This document shows, piece after piece, positions 24,563-32,952 of a DNA stretch of 64,000 nt. The DNA is taken from the NCBI GenBank assembly GCA_023416745.1, contig JAEZHF010000031.1, positions 6,103-70,102 of the forward strand. The letters are read 5' to 3'. The notes beneath the pieces were generated by a model, which saw nothing but the letters and a program-made list of their open reading frames with translations, had not been told where the DNA came from and ran no database searches. Numbering within the stretch: the stretch's first letter is position 1; every line of letters starts with the position of its first letter. Source of the stretch: Bacillota bacterium (lineage in GTDB: Bacteria; Bacillota; Clostridia; Christensenellales; SZUA-584). The translations under genes and the position numbers were made by a program.

Positions 24563-25912
24563 ATGGCGTCAGCTTCTCAACATGTTTCATTTGTGTTGGA
24601 AAAATTGATTGCAAAGAACCCGGGAGAATTCGAGTTCCATCAGGCAGCGACGGAGATATTAACATCGCTGAAGCTGGTGATGGACCGGCATCCTGAGTAC
24701 ATCGAAGCGAACCTGCTCGAGCGTTTTGTAGAACCGGAGCGCGTGGTGATGTTTCGCGTGCCGTGGGTAGACGACAAAGGCCGCGCACAGGTGAACCGCG
24801 GGTTCCGTGTGCAGTTCAGCAGCGCGATCGGCCCCTACAAAGGTGGGTTGCGCTTTCATCCGTCCGTGAACCTCGGTATCATCAAATTCCTAGGCTTCGA
24901 ACAGATACTCAAGAATTCGCTGACCGGTCTGGCGATCGGCGGCGGCAAGGGCGGCAGCGACTTTGATCCCAAAGGCAAGTCCGACAACGAGATTATGCAT
25001 TTCTGCCAGAGCTTTATGACAGAGCTGTACAAGCACATCGGCGCCGATGTGGACGTGCCCGCCGGAGACATCGGTGTGGGCGGCCGCGAAATTGGCTACC
25101 TGTATGGACAGTATAAACGCCTTACCGGGCTTTATACGGGTGTACTGACCGGCAAGGGGCTGGTGTACGGCGGAAGTCTTGCGCGAAAGGAAGCGACCGG
25201 CTACGGACTCGTGTATTTTGTGGACGAAATGCTGCGCTCCAACGGCAGGGGCAGCTTCGACGGCAAATCCGTTGTCGTATCCGGCTCGGGTAACGTGGCG
25301 ATATACGCACACGAGAAAGCCACGCAGCTGGGCGGCAAGGTGGTGGCAATGAGCGACTCGGGCGGCTATATTCACGATCCCAATGGTGTGGACCTGGATA
25401 CCATCAAGCAGATCAAAGAGGTGGATCGTCTGCGCATCAGCGAATACGTGAAGCTGCACCCGCAGGCGACGTATACTGAAGGCTGCTTTGATATCTGGAA
25501 TGTGCCTTGCGACATTGCGCTGCCGAGCGCCACGCAGAACGAGATCGACGCCGGCGCTGCGAAAACGCTGGTGAAGAATGGATGTATCGCGGTGGGTGAA
25601 GGCGCGAACATGCCCTCCACTATTGAAGCGACGGATATCCTGCTGCAGAGCGGTGTGCTGTTTGGCCCTGGCAAAGCTGCCAATGCAGGCGGTGTGGCCA
25701 CCTCCGCGCTGGAGATGAGCCAGAACAGCCAGCGCTATATGTGGACGTTCGAGGAAGTGGATGCCAAGCTGAAGAACATCATGATCAACATATTCCGGTC
25801 GTCGGACAACGCGGCAAAGGAATTTGACCATCCCGGAAATTACGTCATCGGTGCGAATATCGCGGGTTTTAAAAAGGTAGCGGACGCCATGATACAGCAG
25901 GGTGTGGTGTAA
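24563..25912 (+). CDS. gdhA: NADP-type glutamate dehydrogenase
   Basis: 449 residues, the usual length of hexameric glutamate dehydrogenases. ATG 24563 is chosen because AAAGGAG sits eight bases upstream; TTG 24557 is too close. It shows the PYKGGLRFHP substrate site, GGGKGGSDFDPKGKSD with the catalytic lysine region, PAGDIGVGGREIGY, and a Rossmann SGSGNVAIYA motif for the cofactor. It converts 2-oxoglutarate and ammonia to glutamate, or the reverse, in the cytoplasm. It stands alone with its own promoter and terminator. The NADP preference is inferred from similarity to the 450-residue bacterial group. Confidence 0.96.
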   Translation: MASASQHVSFVLEKLIAKNPGEFEFHQAATEILTSLKLVMDRHPEYIEANLLERFVEPERVVMFRVPWVDDKGRAQVNRGFRVQFSSAIGPYKGGLRFHPSVNLGIIKFLGFEQILKNSLTGLAIGGGKGGSDFDPKGKSDNEIMHFCQSFMTELYKHIGADVDVPAGDIGVGGREIGYLYGQYKRLTGLYTGVLTGKGLVYGGSLARKEATGYGLVYFVDEMLRSNGRGSFDGKSVVVSGSGNVAIYAHEKATQLGGKVVAMSDSGGYIHDPNGVDLDTIKQIKEVDRLRISEYVKLHPQATYTEGCFDIWNVPCDIALPSATQNEIDAGAAKTLVKNGCIAVGEGANMPSTIEATDILLQSGVLFGPGKAANAGGVATSALEMSQNSQRYMWTFEEVDAKLKNIMINIFRSSDNAAKEFDHPGNYVIGANIAGFKKVADAMIQQGVV

Positions 25913-25938
25913 GCGTACCCGATCATTCGAAATGCGAT

Positions 25939-25976
25939 AAGCCGGCAAGGACAACATCTGTGCCGGCTTTCCTGTT
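25939..25976 (+). terminator. Terminator of gdhA
   Basis: AAGCCGGCA (25939-25947) pairs with TGCCGGCTT (25961-25969), followed by TTCCTGTTTT. Confidence 0.75.
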
Positions 25977-26035
25977 TTGCCTGAATAGAAACAACATGAA
26001 GGTTGTCCCTTACATAACAAGCAAAAGATTTGCAC

Positions 26036-26080
26036 AACTCACTATGTTGTTGCATATGCAACGCAACAACATAGCGAGTT
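26036..26080. promoter_or_regulatory. Long palindrome upstream of the flavodiiron gene
   Basis: Arms of 18 bp (26036-26053 and 26063-26080) match with one mismatch: AACTCACTATGTTGTTGC against its complement. A smaller perfect palindrome, TTGCATATGCAA, occupies the centre (26050-26061). A TATGAT box at 26080 could be the -10 element. There is no T tract, so it is more like an operator than a terminator. Confidence 0.5.
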
Positions 26081-26199
26081 ATGATAGTATTGGTTTATCA
26101 GAATGGGAATTATAAGACGGCTAGACCGGATCAATCAGGGAAGTATAGCCATAAGAACAGGCCATTTCATGTGTATGGCGTTGGAAAGGAGAGTACATT

Positions 26200-27399
26200 A
26201 TGGGAAAAAAGCTCACAGACAAAATCACTTGGGTGGGGAAGGTGGACTGGACGCTGAAAACCTTTCATGGAGACGAATACTCGACTCACAAGGCTTCTTC
26301 ATACAACTCCTATTTGGTGAGGGACAAAAAGACGGCGCTGATCGACACGGTGTGGCAGCCGTATGACAGAGAATTCGTCGCGCGCCTGAAAGAGGAAATC
26401 GATTTAGAGGACATCGACTATGTTATCGCCAACCACGGAGAGATCGACCACAGCGGCGCCTTACCGGAGCTGATGCGTGAGATATCGGATACTCCGATAT
26501 ATTGCACCGCGAACGGAGCGAAAATACTTAAAGGTCACTATCATGAGGATTGGAATTTCGTCACAGTGAAAACGGGTGACAGCCTGAACCTGGGCGAGAG
26601 CAGCCTTGTGTTCGTGGAAGCGCCGATGCTGCACTGGCCGGATTCGATGTTCACCTACATGACGGGTGAGAACGTGCTGTTCTCCAACGATGCGTTCGGG
26701 CAGCACTTTGCGTCCGAGCTGCTTTACAATGATCTTGTGGATCAGGCGGAGCTGCTCCACGAAGCGCTTAAATACTATGCCAACATACTGACGCCTTTTT
26801 CTCCGCTGGTCACCAAAAAGATCAACGAGGTGCTGGCACTGAACCTGCCGGTCAGCATGATATGCCCCAGCCATGGCGTAATATGGCGGGACGACCCTGT
26901 TCAGATTGTCAAACAGTACCTTGAGTGGGCGGACAGCTATCAGGAAAACCAGATCACGCTGGTATACGACAGCATGTGGGAGTCCACCCGCGTCATGGCA
27001 CAGGCGATTATGCGGGGCATACAGAAGGCGGACAAAAACGTCACGCTTAAGCTGTTCAACGCTGCGAAGGAGGACAAGAACGACATCATTGCCGAGATAT
27101 TCAAATCAAGAGCGGTGCTGGTCGGGTCGTCCACCATCAACAACGGCATGCTGCATTCCATTGGCGGTCTTATGGAGATGATCCGCGGGCTCAAGTTAAA
27201 AAACAAGAAGGCGGCGGCCTTCGGCAGCTACGGCTGGAGCGGGGAAGCCGTGAAGCAGATCAGCGAGCGGCTGGCTGCATCTGGTTTTTCGCTGGTGGAT
27301 GAGGGCATCCGCTCGATGTGGGTGCCGGATACGGCGGCGGAGGAAGCCTGCGTCCGCTACGGAGAGCAGTACGCAAAAGCGCTGAGGGAAGTGCATTAA
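26200..27399 (+). CDS. fprA: Flavodiiron protein (A-type flavoprotein)
   Basis: 399 residues behind GAAAGGAG. The N-terminal metallo-beta-lactamase-fold half has the diiron ligand motif HGEIDHSG (H-x-E-x-D-H) near residue 79, with further ligands in MLHWPD and around SHGVIWRDD. The C-terminal half (about 250-399) is a flavodoxin domain (VYDSMWEST FMN loop, GSSTINNG, GSYGWSGEA). Flavodiiron proteins reduce O2 to water or NO to N2O with electrons from rubredoxin or a flavoprotein, a protective role in anaerobes. A cupin gene follows after two bases. The palindrome upstream suggests regulation. Confidence 0.95.
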   Translation: MGKKLTDKITWVGKVDWTLKTFHGDEYSTHKASSYNSYLVRDKKTALIDTVWQPYDREFVARLKEEIDLEDIDYVIANHGEIDHSGALPELMREISDTPIYCTANGAKILKGHYHEDWNFVTVKTGDSLNLGESSLVFVEAPMLHWPDSMFTYMTGENVLFSNDAFGQHFASELLYNDLVDQAELLHEALKYYANILTPFSPLVTKKINEVLALNLPVSMICPSHGVIWRDDPVQIVKQYLEWADSYQENQITLVYDSMWESTRVMAQAIMRGIQKADKNVTLKLFNAAKEDKNDIIAEIFKSRAVLVGSSTINNGMLHSIGGLMEMIRGLKLKNKKAAAFGSYGWSGEAVKQISERLAASGFSLVDEGIRSMWVPDTAAEEACVRYGEQYAKALREVH

Positions 27400-27401
27400 C
27401 C

Positions 27402-27722
27402 ATGGTCGAGAGAGAATATTCCTTTAATGTGACGGATCAAAAGATCATTGAGCGGATACTTGAAGATGAGCATGCGGCTATAAACCATATGGTACTGTGC
27501 CAAGGCGATGCCCTGCCCGAACACCACGCCAATTCCAACGTTTACATGGCTGTGACACGGGGAACGATTACGCTTCGGCTTAATGATCAGGAGCCGCACA
27601 GTTATCCGCACGGCAGCATTCTGGCGATACCTTTTCGGACATTGATGAATGTGTCCAATCAGCACGAGGAGGCAGCCGAAATATTCGTTTTCAAAGCGCC
27701 CGGTCCGGCACAGATGGTGTGA
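27402..27722 (+). CDS. Small cupin-domain protein
   Basis: 106 residues starting at ATG 27402, two bases after the flavodiiron stop; the frame continues further upstream inside that gene but has no reason to start there. A single cupin barrel is predicted: PEHHANSNVYMAV contains the metal-binding His set, GTITLRLND the central strands and YPHGSILAIPF the second motif. It is co-transcribed with fprA, which hints at a role in handling oxygen- or NO-related stress or sensing a metal or small ligand. The activity is unknown. Confidence 0.85.
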   Translation: MVEREYSFNVTDQKIIERILEDEHAAINHMVLCQGDALPEHHANSNVYMAVTRGTITLRLNDQEPHSYPHGSILAIPFRTLMNVSNQHEEAAEIFVFKAPGPAQMV

Positions 27723-27740
27723 TCCTATAAAATATGTAAA

Positions 27741-27769
27741 AAACCGGCAAGTTATGTGCCGGTTTTTTG
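27741..27769. terminator. Bidirectional terminator
   Basis: AAACCGGCA (27741-27749) pairs with TGCCGGTTT (27757-27765), with A and T tracts on both sides. It serves the fprA-cupin unit and the convergent aldehyde dehydrogenase. Confidence 0.85.
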
Positions 27770-27791
27770 CGTGAGAATAAAGGGTTATTTT

Positions 27792-29261
27792 TCATTTCTT
27801 CATCAGCCAGATATGACTTTTGATTTTGAGGTATTCGTGCAGACCCGTTTCGCCGTATTCGCGCCCTAGTCCGCTGTTCTTGTTGCCCCCGAACGGGCAG
27901 GCCATCTGCGAATACATCGCCAGGTTGACCCACACGGTGCCGGCATCAATTCGGCGGGCTATGGCGTAGGCTTTCCTCATATCCTCGGTGAATATGTTGG
28001 CGCCCAGGCCGAAGCTGGTGTTGTTGGCCAGAGCCACCGCTTCATCCTCCGTTTTGAACTTGACCACGGACAGCACCGGCCCGAATATCTCCTCCTGAAA
28101 GCAGGCCATGTCCGGTTTAACATCCACCAGTATCGTGGGTTCATAGAAGCTGCCCTTGTCGCACGGCGGTTCGGTATAACGCTTGCCCCCGCACAGTACC
28201 TTTGCACCAGCTGCAACGGCATTCTGTACGTGCGCATGTACGGATTCCAGATGAGCCGGACTGATCAGACTGCCCATCTGTGTGCCGTAATCCATCGTAT
28301 CGCCCAGCTTGAGCGCTTTAGCCTTTTTCACCAGAAGAGCTAGGAACTCGTCATAGATGTCTTCGTGCAGTATCAGTCGGGTGAGCGCGCAGCATACCTC
28401 GCCCTGATTGGAGCAAAAGCCGTCCAGCTGCATGTCGGTGGCGAGGTCGAGATCGCAGTCGGGCAGAGCGATGGCCGGTCCCTTACCACCCAGCTCCAGC
28501 ACCGTCTTTTTGATGATGGGGGATTCCGCCGAGTAATGCAGCAGCCGTCGGCCCACTTCCTCAGAGCCGGTAAACGCGATGATGTTGACTTCCTTGTTGG
28601 ATGCGAGTGCTTCGCCGCACACGCTGCCCGAACCGGAGATGAAGTTGACGACACCATTGGGAATGCCAGCCTCTTCCATGATTTCGGAGAGTATCGCCGC
28701 TGATGCGGGCGTGAACGATGATGCCTTGCACACGCAGGTGTTACCTGCGGCCAGCGCAGGACATAGGCTTCGGGTCATCAGATGCAGCGGGTAGTTGTAG
28801 GGGCTGATGACCGCGACCACCCCGTACGGCTCGTATTCGATGAAGTTGAATATGCGCTGCCCCAGCTCGCTGTTCACACGCGTCGTTTCGCCCTTTATCT
28901 CACGGGACAGGTTGGCGAAATACTCGAACGCCCACGCGCACAGCGGGATGTCGATCTCGGTTGTTTCCCGGATGGGCTTACCGGATTCTTTGGCTTCAAA
29001 TTCAGCCAGCTCAGCGAGGCGCGATCTCATGATGCGTGCAACATTGATAAGCCGTTCCGCGCGCTCCTCGGGATTCATGCCCGACCAAACGCCGCTGTCA
29101 AACGCAGAACGTGCAGCAGCGCAGGCTTCTTCCACATCTGCCGTGCTCGCAAATGGAAGCGTGGAAACCTTTTCGCCGTTAGCCGGGTTTACCGTGGTAA
29201 ATGTTCTGCCATCGGATGCGTCCTTCCATTGTCCGTTGATAAACATCTTGAATTCGCGCAT
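27792..29261 (-). CDS. NAD(P)-dependent aldehyde dehydrogenase
   Basis: 489 residues, a full-length member of the ALDH superfamily behind CAGGAGG. It has SPYNYPLHL, the FTGSEEVGR nucleotide-binding stretch, LELGGKGPAI with the general-base Glu, and NQGEVCCALTR with the nucleophilic Cys, plus EEIFGPVLSV and PFGGNKNSGLGREYG near the end. It is closest in style to betaine- or gamma-aminobutyraldehyde-type dehydrogenases that oxidise an aldehyde to the acid. It is monocistronic, with a strong promoter overlapped by repeated 10-bp sites that suggest a dedicated regulator. The substrate is unknown. Confidence 0.94.
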   Translation of the reverse strand: MREFKMFINGQWKDASDGRTFTTVNPANGEKVSTLPFASTADVEEACAAARSAFDSGVWSGMNPEERAERLINVARIMRSRLAELAEFEAKESGKPIRETTEIDIPLCAWAFEYFANLSREIKGETTRVNSELGQRIFNFIEYEPYGVVAVISPYNYPLHLMTRSLCPALAAGNTCVCKASSFTPASAAILSEIMEEAGIPNGVVNFISGSGSVCGEALASNKEVNIIAFTGSEEVGRRLLHYSAESPIIKKTVLELGGKGPAIALPDCDLDLATDMQLDGFCSNQGEVCCALTRLILHEDIYDEFLALLVKKAKALKLGDTMDYGTQMGSLISPAHLESVHAHVQNAVAAGAKVLCGGKRYTEPPCDKGSFYEPTILVDVKPDMACFQEEIFGPVLSVVKFKTEDEAVALANNTSFGLGANIFTEDMRKAYAIARRIDAGTVWVNLAMYSQMACPFGGNKNSGLGREYGETGLHEYLKIKSHIWLMKK

Positions 29262-29310
29262 TCTATCAGCCTCCTGCTATTGATTTGTTAAATAAACATG
29301 GGAATACTAG

Positions 29311-29379
29311 AATTGTATACCGAAATAAAAAATTGTATACTATAAAATGAATTGTACACAATTGTTCGGCACCTGTCAA
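29311..29379 (-). promoter_or_regulatory. ALDH promoter with three tandem operator-like repeats
   Basis: On the minus strand TTGACA (29379-29374) and TACAAT (29356-29351) are 17 bp apart. GTGTACAATT covers the -10 box, and two copies of GTATACAATT follow at 29340-29331 and 29320-29311, spaced 19 and 20 bp, about two helical turns. Confidence 0.6.
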
Positions 29380-29490
29380 TAACCCTGATGAACCTTTTTG
29401 CGTATTTCCGTATCATGTTTTTGATTTAATAACGTGTGCACTGATATCGAGATCCCCTAAAACAGATTTTTCAGAAAAAGCAAGGCGAAC

Positions 29491-29519
29491 TTTACACAAC
29501 CAAACCCATCATATATAAT
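29491..29519 (+). promoter_or_regulatory. Promoter of the DUF5610-like gene
   Basis: TTTACA at 29491-29496 and TATAAT at 29514-29519, 17 bp apart, leaving a leader of roughly 115 bases with no obvious structure before GGAGGA and ATG 29640. Confidence 0.6.
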
Positions 29520-29639
29520 CAATGTATGGATATTATAGCCAATTAGCAGGACATCCATGTGAGCCTGTTATTACATCGTGCCGGTCTGTCATCTCACCAT
29601 GCAGCTCAATTGGCGGCTAAATCAGGAGGAGTATGAAAG

Positions 29640-30284
29640 ATGGGGATCGATCCGGTTTCATCCGCGCAAGGCGGTATCAACAATTTGGGACAGGCAATCC
29701 GCAGAGACAAGGGAATAAGGGATACAGCTGAGCCGCTGCCGGACGAAACGGAAACGCCCGCAGCCGTATTTGAGAGATCCAAACAGTCAGATCAATCGGT
29801 TTATACCACATACGGCAGATACAGCGGTTCGTCAAATACCGTTCCTGCCAGGGAAGCGGCAAAGTATGCGGGACTCAGCCGTCTGATAGAGAGCCTGTTT
29901 GGTCTGCAGGCTCAGGGAAGCAAAGCCGGGAACCAGATAGCAATGACGGCTGCGGAGCAGAATGATGGGGATTTGGAGGACTACATCGCTGGCCTGGAGG
30001 TGGACGGAGCGACACGTTCGGAGGCCCGGCAGGTGATAACCGAAGACGGCTATTGGGGCGTGAGGCAGACTTCACAGCGAATCATACAGTTTGCCATTCG
30101 TTTAAGCGGCGTCGATGCTTCTAGGCTTGAGACGCTCAAAGGAGCCATACTGAAAGGATACGAAGAGGCTGAGCAAACATGGGGCGGGGCTCTGCCGGAT
30201 ATCTGCCGGCAAACGATGGAGGCAGCGCTGAAAGGTCTGGACGAATGGGCCGGAGCAGCGGAACAGGGATCAGCAGCCACCTGA
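29640..30284 (+). CDS. Hypothetical protein with DUF5610/HyfG-like C-terminus
   Basis: 214 residues, with GGAGGA nine bases before ATG 29640. The N-terminal half is polar, Ser/Gln/Thr-rich and likely disordered. The C-terminal segment from about residue 135 (GYWGVRQTSQRIIQFAI, then LKGAILKGYEEAEQTWGG, then LPDICRQTMEAALKGLDEW) resembles the domain found in proteins commonly mis-named hydrogenase-4 component G (DUF5610), whose function is unknown. No signal peptide or membrane helix is seen. It has its own promoter and probably its own terminator. Confidence 0.7.
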   Translation: MGIDPVSSAQGGINNLGQAIRRDKGIRDTAEPLPDETETPAAVFERSKQSDQSVYTTYGRYSGSSNTVPAREAAKYAGLSRLIESLFGLQAQGSKAGNQIAMTAAEQNDGDLEDYIAGLEVDGATRSEARQVITEDGYWGVRQTSQRIIQFAIRLSGVDASRLETLKGAILKGYEEAEQTWGGALPDICRQTMEAALKGLDEWAGAAEQGSAAT

Positions 30285-30320
30285 TGAGCGAGAAAGCGAC
30301 AAAAGCACAGTTTGGGAGAA

Positions 30321-30356
30321 GGCCATGCTTCACTGAAAGGATGGTCTGTTTTTTGC
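30321..30356 (+). terminator. Probable terminator
   Basis: GGCCAT (30321-30326) pairs imperfectly with ATGGTC (30341-30346), followed by TGTTTTTTG. Confidence 0.5.
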
Positions 30357-30394
30357 ATAAAAAGACTGTATTCTTCACAACATAAAGAAAAAAG

Positions 30395-30430
30395 AACAGA
30401 GCGCTTCGCATGACATTGCGGCGCTCTGTT
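30395..30430 (-). terminator. Hairpin with minus-strand T tract
   Basis: AACAGAGCGC (30395-30404) is a perfect inverse of GCGCTCTGTT (30421-30430). The T-rich tail is on the minus strand, so it would stop leftward transcription, for example read-through antisense to the prenyltransferase. Confidence 0.6.
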
Positions 30431-30482
30431 TGAATTCTCAATGCCCAGATTGATTTTGGGGGTATAATTGAAAGGAATGACT

Positions 30483-31151
30483 ATGGATAATATGCCGCGC
30501 TATTCACGTCTGCCGCTGCACATCGGCATCATACCGGACGGCAACAGGCGCTGGGCACAGCAGAAGGGTCTGAAAAAGGAGGACGGATACGATTACGGCA
30601 TTGAGCCGGGGTATGAGTTGTGCCGCGAATGCATCCGCCTCGGCATACGCGAGGTCACGTTTTACGGTTTCACGCAGGACAACACCAAACGCCCGGCTGT
30701 ACAGACGCGCGCGTTTCAGAAGGCGTGCGTGGACGCAGTAATGAGCGTCGCGGAACACGATGCCAACCTGCTGATACTGGGCAATACGGATTCGCCGATG
30801 TTTCCGGATGAGCTGCGTCCGTTTACCCGCCGGGTTCAATGCGGCAAGGGGCTGATCAATGTCAACTTTCTGGTGAACTACGGCTGGGACTGGGACTTGG
30901 GCTTTGCGGCAGGACGTGAGCGCCGGAGCCGTGGTGAGAGCATCATCAAGCACATTGCGTCCTGCGATATCAGCCGCATTGACATGATCATCCGATGGGG
31001 CGGCCGGCGGCGACTCAGCGGCTTTCTGCCGGTGCAGTCCATCTATGCCGATATCTTTGTGGTTGACGAGCTGTGGCCTGAGTTCAAGATCGAGCATTTA
31101 TACGACGCACTGGACTGGTATCAGAGTCAGGACATCACGTTGGGCGGCTGA
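30483..31151 (+). CDS. Cis-prenyltransferase (UppS family)
   Basis: 222 residues from ATG 30483, with AAAGGA six bases before; ATG 30477 would abut that RBS. It shows PDGNRRWA (the catalytic Asp and diphosphate-binding Arg motif, near residue 17), the FYGFTQDN segment and the C-terminal RWGGRRRLSGFLPVQSIYAD that matches the RTSGE-RLSNFL-WQSAYAE region of undecaprenyl diphosphate synthases. Family members extend farnesyl diphosphate in the Z configuration. The usual R-T-S-G-E is replaced by R-W-G-G-R, so product length or substrate may differ from housekeeping UppS. It ends four bases from the convergent MBL gene. Confidence 0.85.
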   Translation: MDNMPRYSRLPLHIGIIPDGNRRWAQQKGLKKEDGYDYGIEPGYELCRECIRLGIREVTFYGFTQDNTKRPAVQTRAFQKACVDAVMSVAEHDANLLILGNTDSPMFPDELRPFTRRVQCGKGLINVNFLVNYGWDWDLGFAAGRERRSRGESIIKHIASCDISRIDMIIRWGGRRRLSGFLPVQSIYADIFVVDELWPEFKIEHLYDALDWYQSQDITLGG

Positions 31152-31155
31152 GTGG

Positions 31156-31882
31156 TCAGCGTGAAAGCAATGGGTATAAGCGTTTTTCGGACAGATCAGG
31201 CAGATATTTTGCCAGATCGCCGACGGGGAATGGCCGCCCGTGTCCGGGACAGATCAGGCGGGGGCTCAGCTTTATCATCTTATTCCACGATAAGGTGAAC
31301 AAGTCTAAATTTTCTGCCCAGATAGTGGTGCGGTGGCGGTTGGGGAAGCCGTTCATCGCCCCGTCGCCGCACAGCAGTGTCTCCTCGTCCAGCAGCAGGG
31401 AGATGGAGCAGAGTGTATGGCCTGGCGTTTCGATAATCCTGCCGGGTATACCTGCAGGCCAACGGGTCGCCCTCGCGGCAGAAAGCAAAGCAGCTTTCGT
31501 ATTCACTTGCGAGAGGCGGGAATCGGTGGCCGCCCTTGCCCAGCATCGCCATCACATGACAGGCAGCCAGAGCCAGACGGGAAGTACACCCGCCGTTAAA
31601 ATTGTTTTGGCCGCGGCGCAGACCCTCCATCGCCCGTTCATGAAGCAAAACGAGTGCGTTGCACTGACCCAGCAGTTCGTTTTGGAAACCGGCATGGTCG
31701 TCATGCGCGTACGTCAGGAATATCCAGCGTATATTGTCCAAGGTAATGCCGCGCTTTTCGATGCGGCGCTGGAATGCGCTGTAACCATCAGGATAACCTG
31801 TGTCGATCAGCATCCATCCGTCTTCCAACTCCAGCAGATATGTATTGATCACGCGGTTGCCCGCATTTATAATGCGCGTCAA
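31156..31882 (-). pseudogene. MBL-fold hydrolase, frameshifted
   Basis: Two overlapping frames together make one metallo-beta-lactamase-fold protein. The first (31882 down to about 31460) runs through YLLELEDGWMLIDTG, the metal motif region TYAHDDHAGF and CFAFCREGD. The second (about 31475 to 31156) continues with RIIETPGHTLCSISL, ETLLCGDGAM and LICPGHGRP. A single-base shift around 31455-31475 separates them. In addition the first His of the H-x-H-x-D-H metal motif is Tyr here, which would weaken metal binding. It overlaps the upstream SRPBCC gene by four bases. Either a decaying gene or a sequencing indel is possible; the Tyr change favours decay. Confidence 0.8.
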
Positions 31883-32343
31883 AGCGTGTTCCTTTCATTG
31901 GACAGACTCAGCAACCGTTTCCATCTGCGCTGGCGGTGACGGTAGAACATGAGGCTCCAGCATTTCACCAGCCACGTTAGCCGGCCTGCGTCAATTTCCA
32001 CAATATCCGTATATTGTGTGCGACTGTCTGCCTGCGGCTCGAGTCGTATGGTGTGGTTCCATATCTTGGCCAGACGGTCGCTTTCATGTGTTTCAATATG
32101 CCAGTTGTCCCTGTCCCATCGCGCCACGCTGATATGGTGAATGCCCATTGGCAGCACACCAAATACGCGAAATCGAAACCGATAGCCGGCACCGGCCTTC
32201 CACTCGGCTTCATCGTCGTCCAGTGGAGTGAAATAAGCGAACGGCCGGGCGATGTACCGCAGAGTTTCCACATGGCCAAGCCTTGCCCAAATGACATCGG
32301 CGGGAGCATTGAGCACGGATGATACTGTAACGGTTCTGAGCAT
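31879..32343 (-). CDS. SRPBCC-fold protein
   Basis: 154 residues. The pattern VSSVLNAPADVIWARLGHVETLRYIARPF at the start, followed by alternating strands (WKAGAGYRFRFRVFG, HHISVARWDRDNW) and a C-terminal helix with WKRLL, fits the START/SRPBCC ligand-binding fold. The charged WKCWSLMFYRHRQRRW stretch near the end is typical of this subfamily. Proteins of this fold bind lipids or other hydrophobic molecules; no ligand can be assigned. It is translationally coupled to the damaged MBL gene by a four-base overlap. Confidence 0.78.
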   Translation of the reverse strand: MLRTVTVSSVLNAPADVIWARLGHVETLRYIARPFAYFTPLDDDEAEWKAGAGYRFRFRVFGVLPMGIHHISVARWDRDNWHIETHESDRLAKIWNHTIRLEPQADSRTQYTDIVEIDAGRLTWLVKCWSLMFYRHRQRRWKRLLSLSNERNTL

Positions 32344-32473
32344 AGAGGCACTCCTTGGTACAGATACAATAAGAGTATATATTCATTCTACTTTGGAAAC
32401 ATAATCCAGTCAAGCAGGGAACGTGGGCTCTGGACGACTGTAAGTTTCCCTGAAAATTTTGTTACTTAAACTG

Positions 32474-32521
32474 TTGACAAACTAACGACTGTTAGTTATA
32501 GTGAGACTAACGATTGTTAGT
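32474..32521 (+). promoter_or_regulatory. Promoter with two TetR-type operators
   Basis: TTGACA (32474-32479) and TATAGT (32497-32502) are 17 bp apart. Operator 1, AACTAAC-GACT-GTTAGTT (32480-32497), fills the spacer; operator 2, ACTAAC-GATT-GTTAGT (32506-32521), covers the transcription start. Their centres are 25 bp apart. Confidence 0.8.
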
Positions 32522-32550
32522 TTGAAGTTTATGAGAGGAATTATAAAGTT

Positions 32551-32952
32551 ATGATTGACCTTTATTTCAGGGATGCGGTATCCGTCATTACAATTGGTTT
32601 GGTGCTGGCGATGCTGGCGTTTATCGTGCTGCTGGCAGTCCACAGTACAAAGGTGACGAAGTGGGGCAAACTGATTGCGTTGTTCTTTGTGGTGGGAGTG
32701 GCCATCAGCGCGCTCTCAGCCACGCGGGACGCGTTTGCCATGGAGGATGCGGTGTTTGGCATGATGAGCCTGCAGGCAGTTGTGTGCGCCGGTGCGGGCG
32801 TTGTGATCACGCTGACAGCGATCGTCAGCATATTCTTAAAGAAACAGGCGGCGAAGCGAGTAGGCTTCCATATCATGTCTGTTCTGTTCGTGATGCAGGT
32901 GCTGACGGTGGAGATATCGCGTGTGGCATATCTGCCGGGTATCACGGCATGA
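32551..32952 (+). CDS. Four-helix membrane protein of a TetR operon
   Basis: 133 residues with four predicted transmembrane helices (about 10-30, 40-57, 68-90, 105-125). No motif ties it to a known transporter family. It is the first gene behind the doubly operated promoter and overlaps the TetR gene by four bases (ATGA), so it is the likely regulated target together with the flavodoxin-like gene. It might be a membrane quinone- or drug-handling partner, but the sequence does not show it. Confidence 0.75.
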   Translation: MIDLYFRDAVSVITIGLVLAMLAFIVLLAVHSTKVTKWGKLIALFFVVGVAISALSATRDAFAMEDAVFGMMSLQAVVCAGAGVVITLTAIVSIFLKKQAAKRVGFHIMSVLFVMQVLTVEISRVAYLPGITA

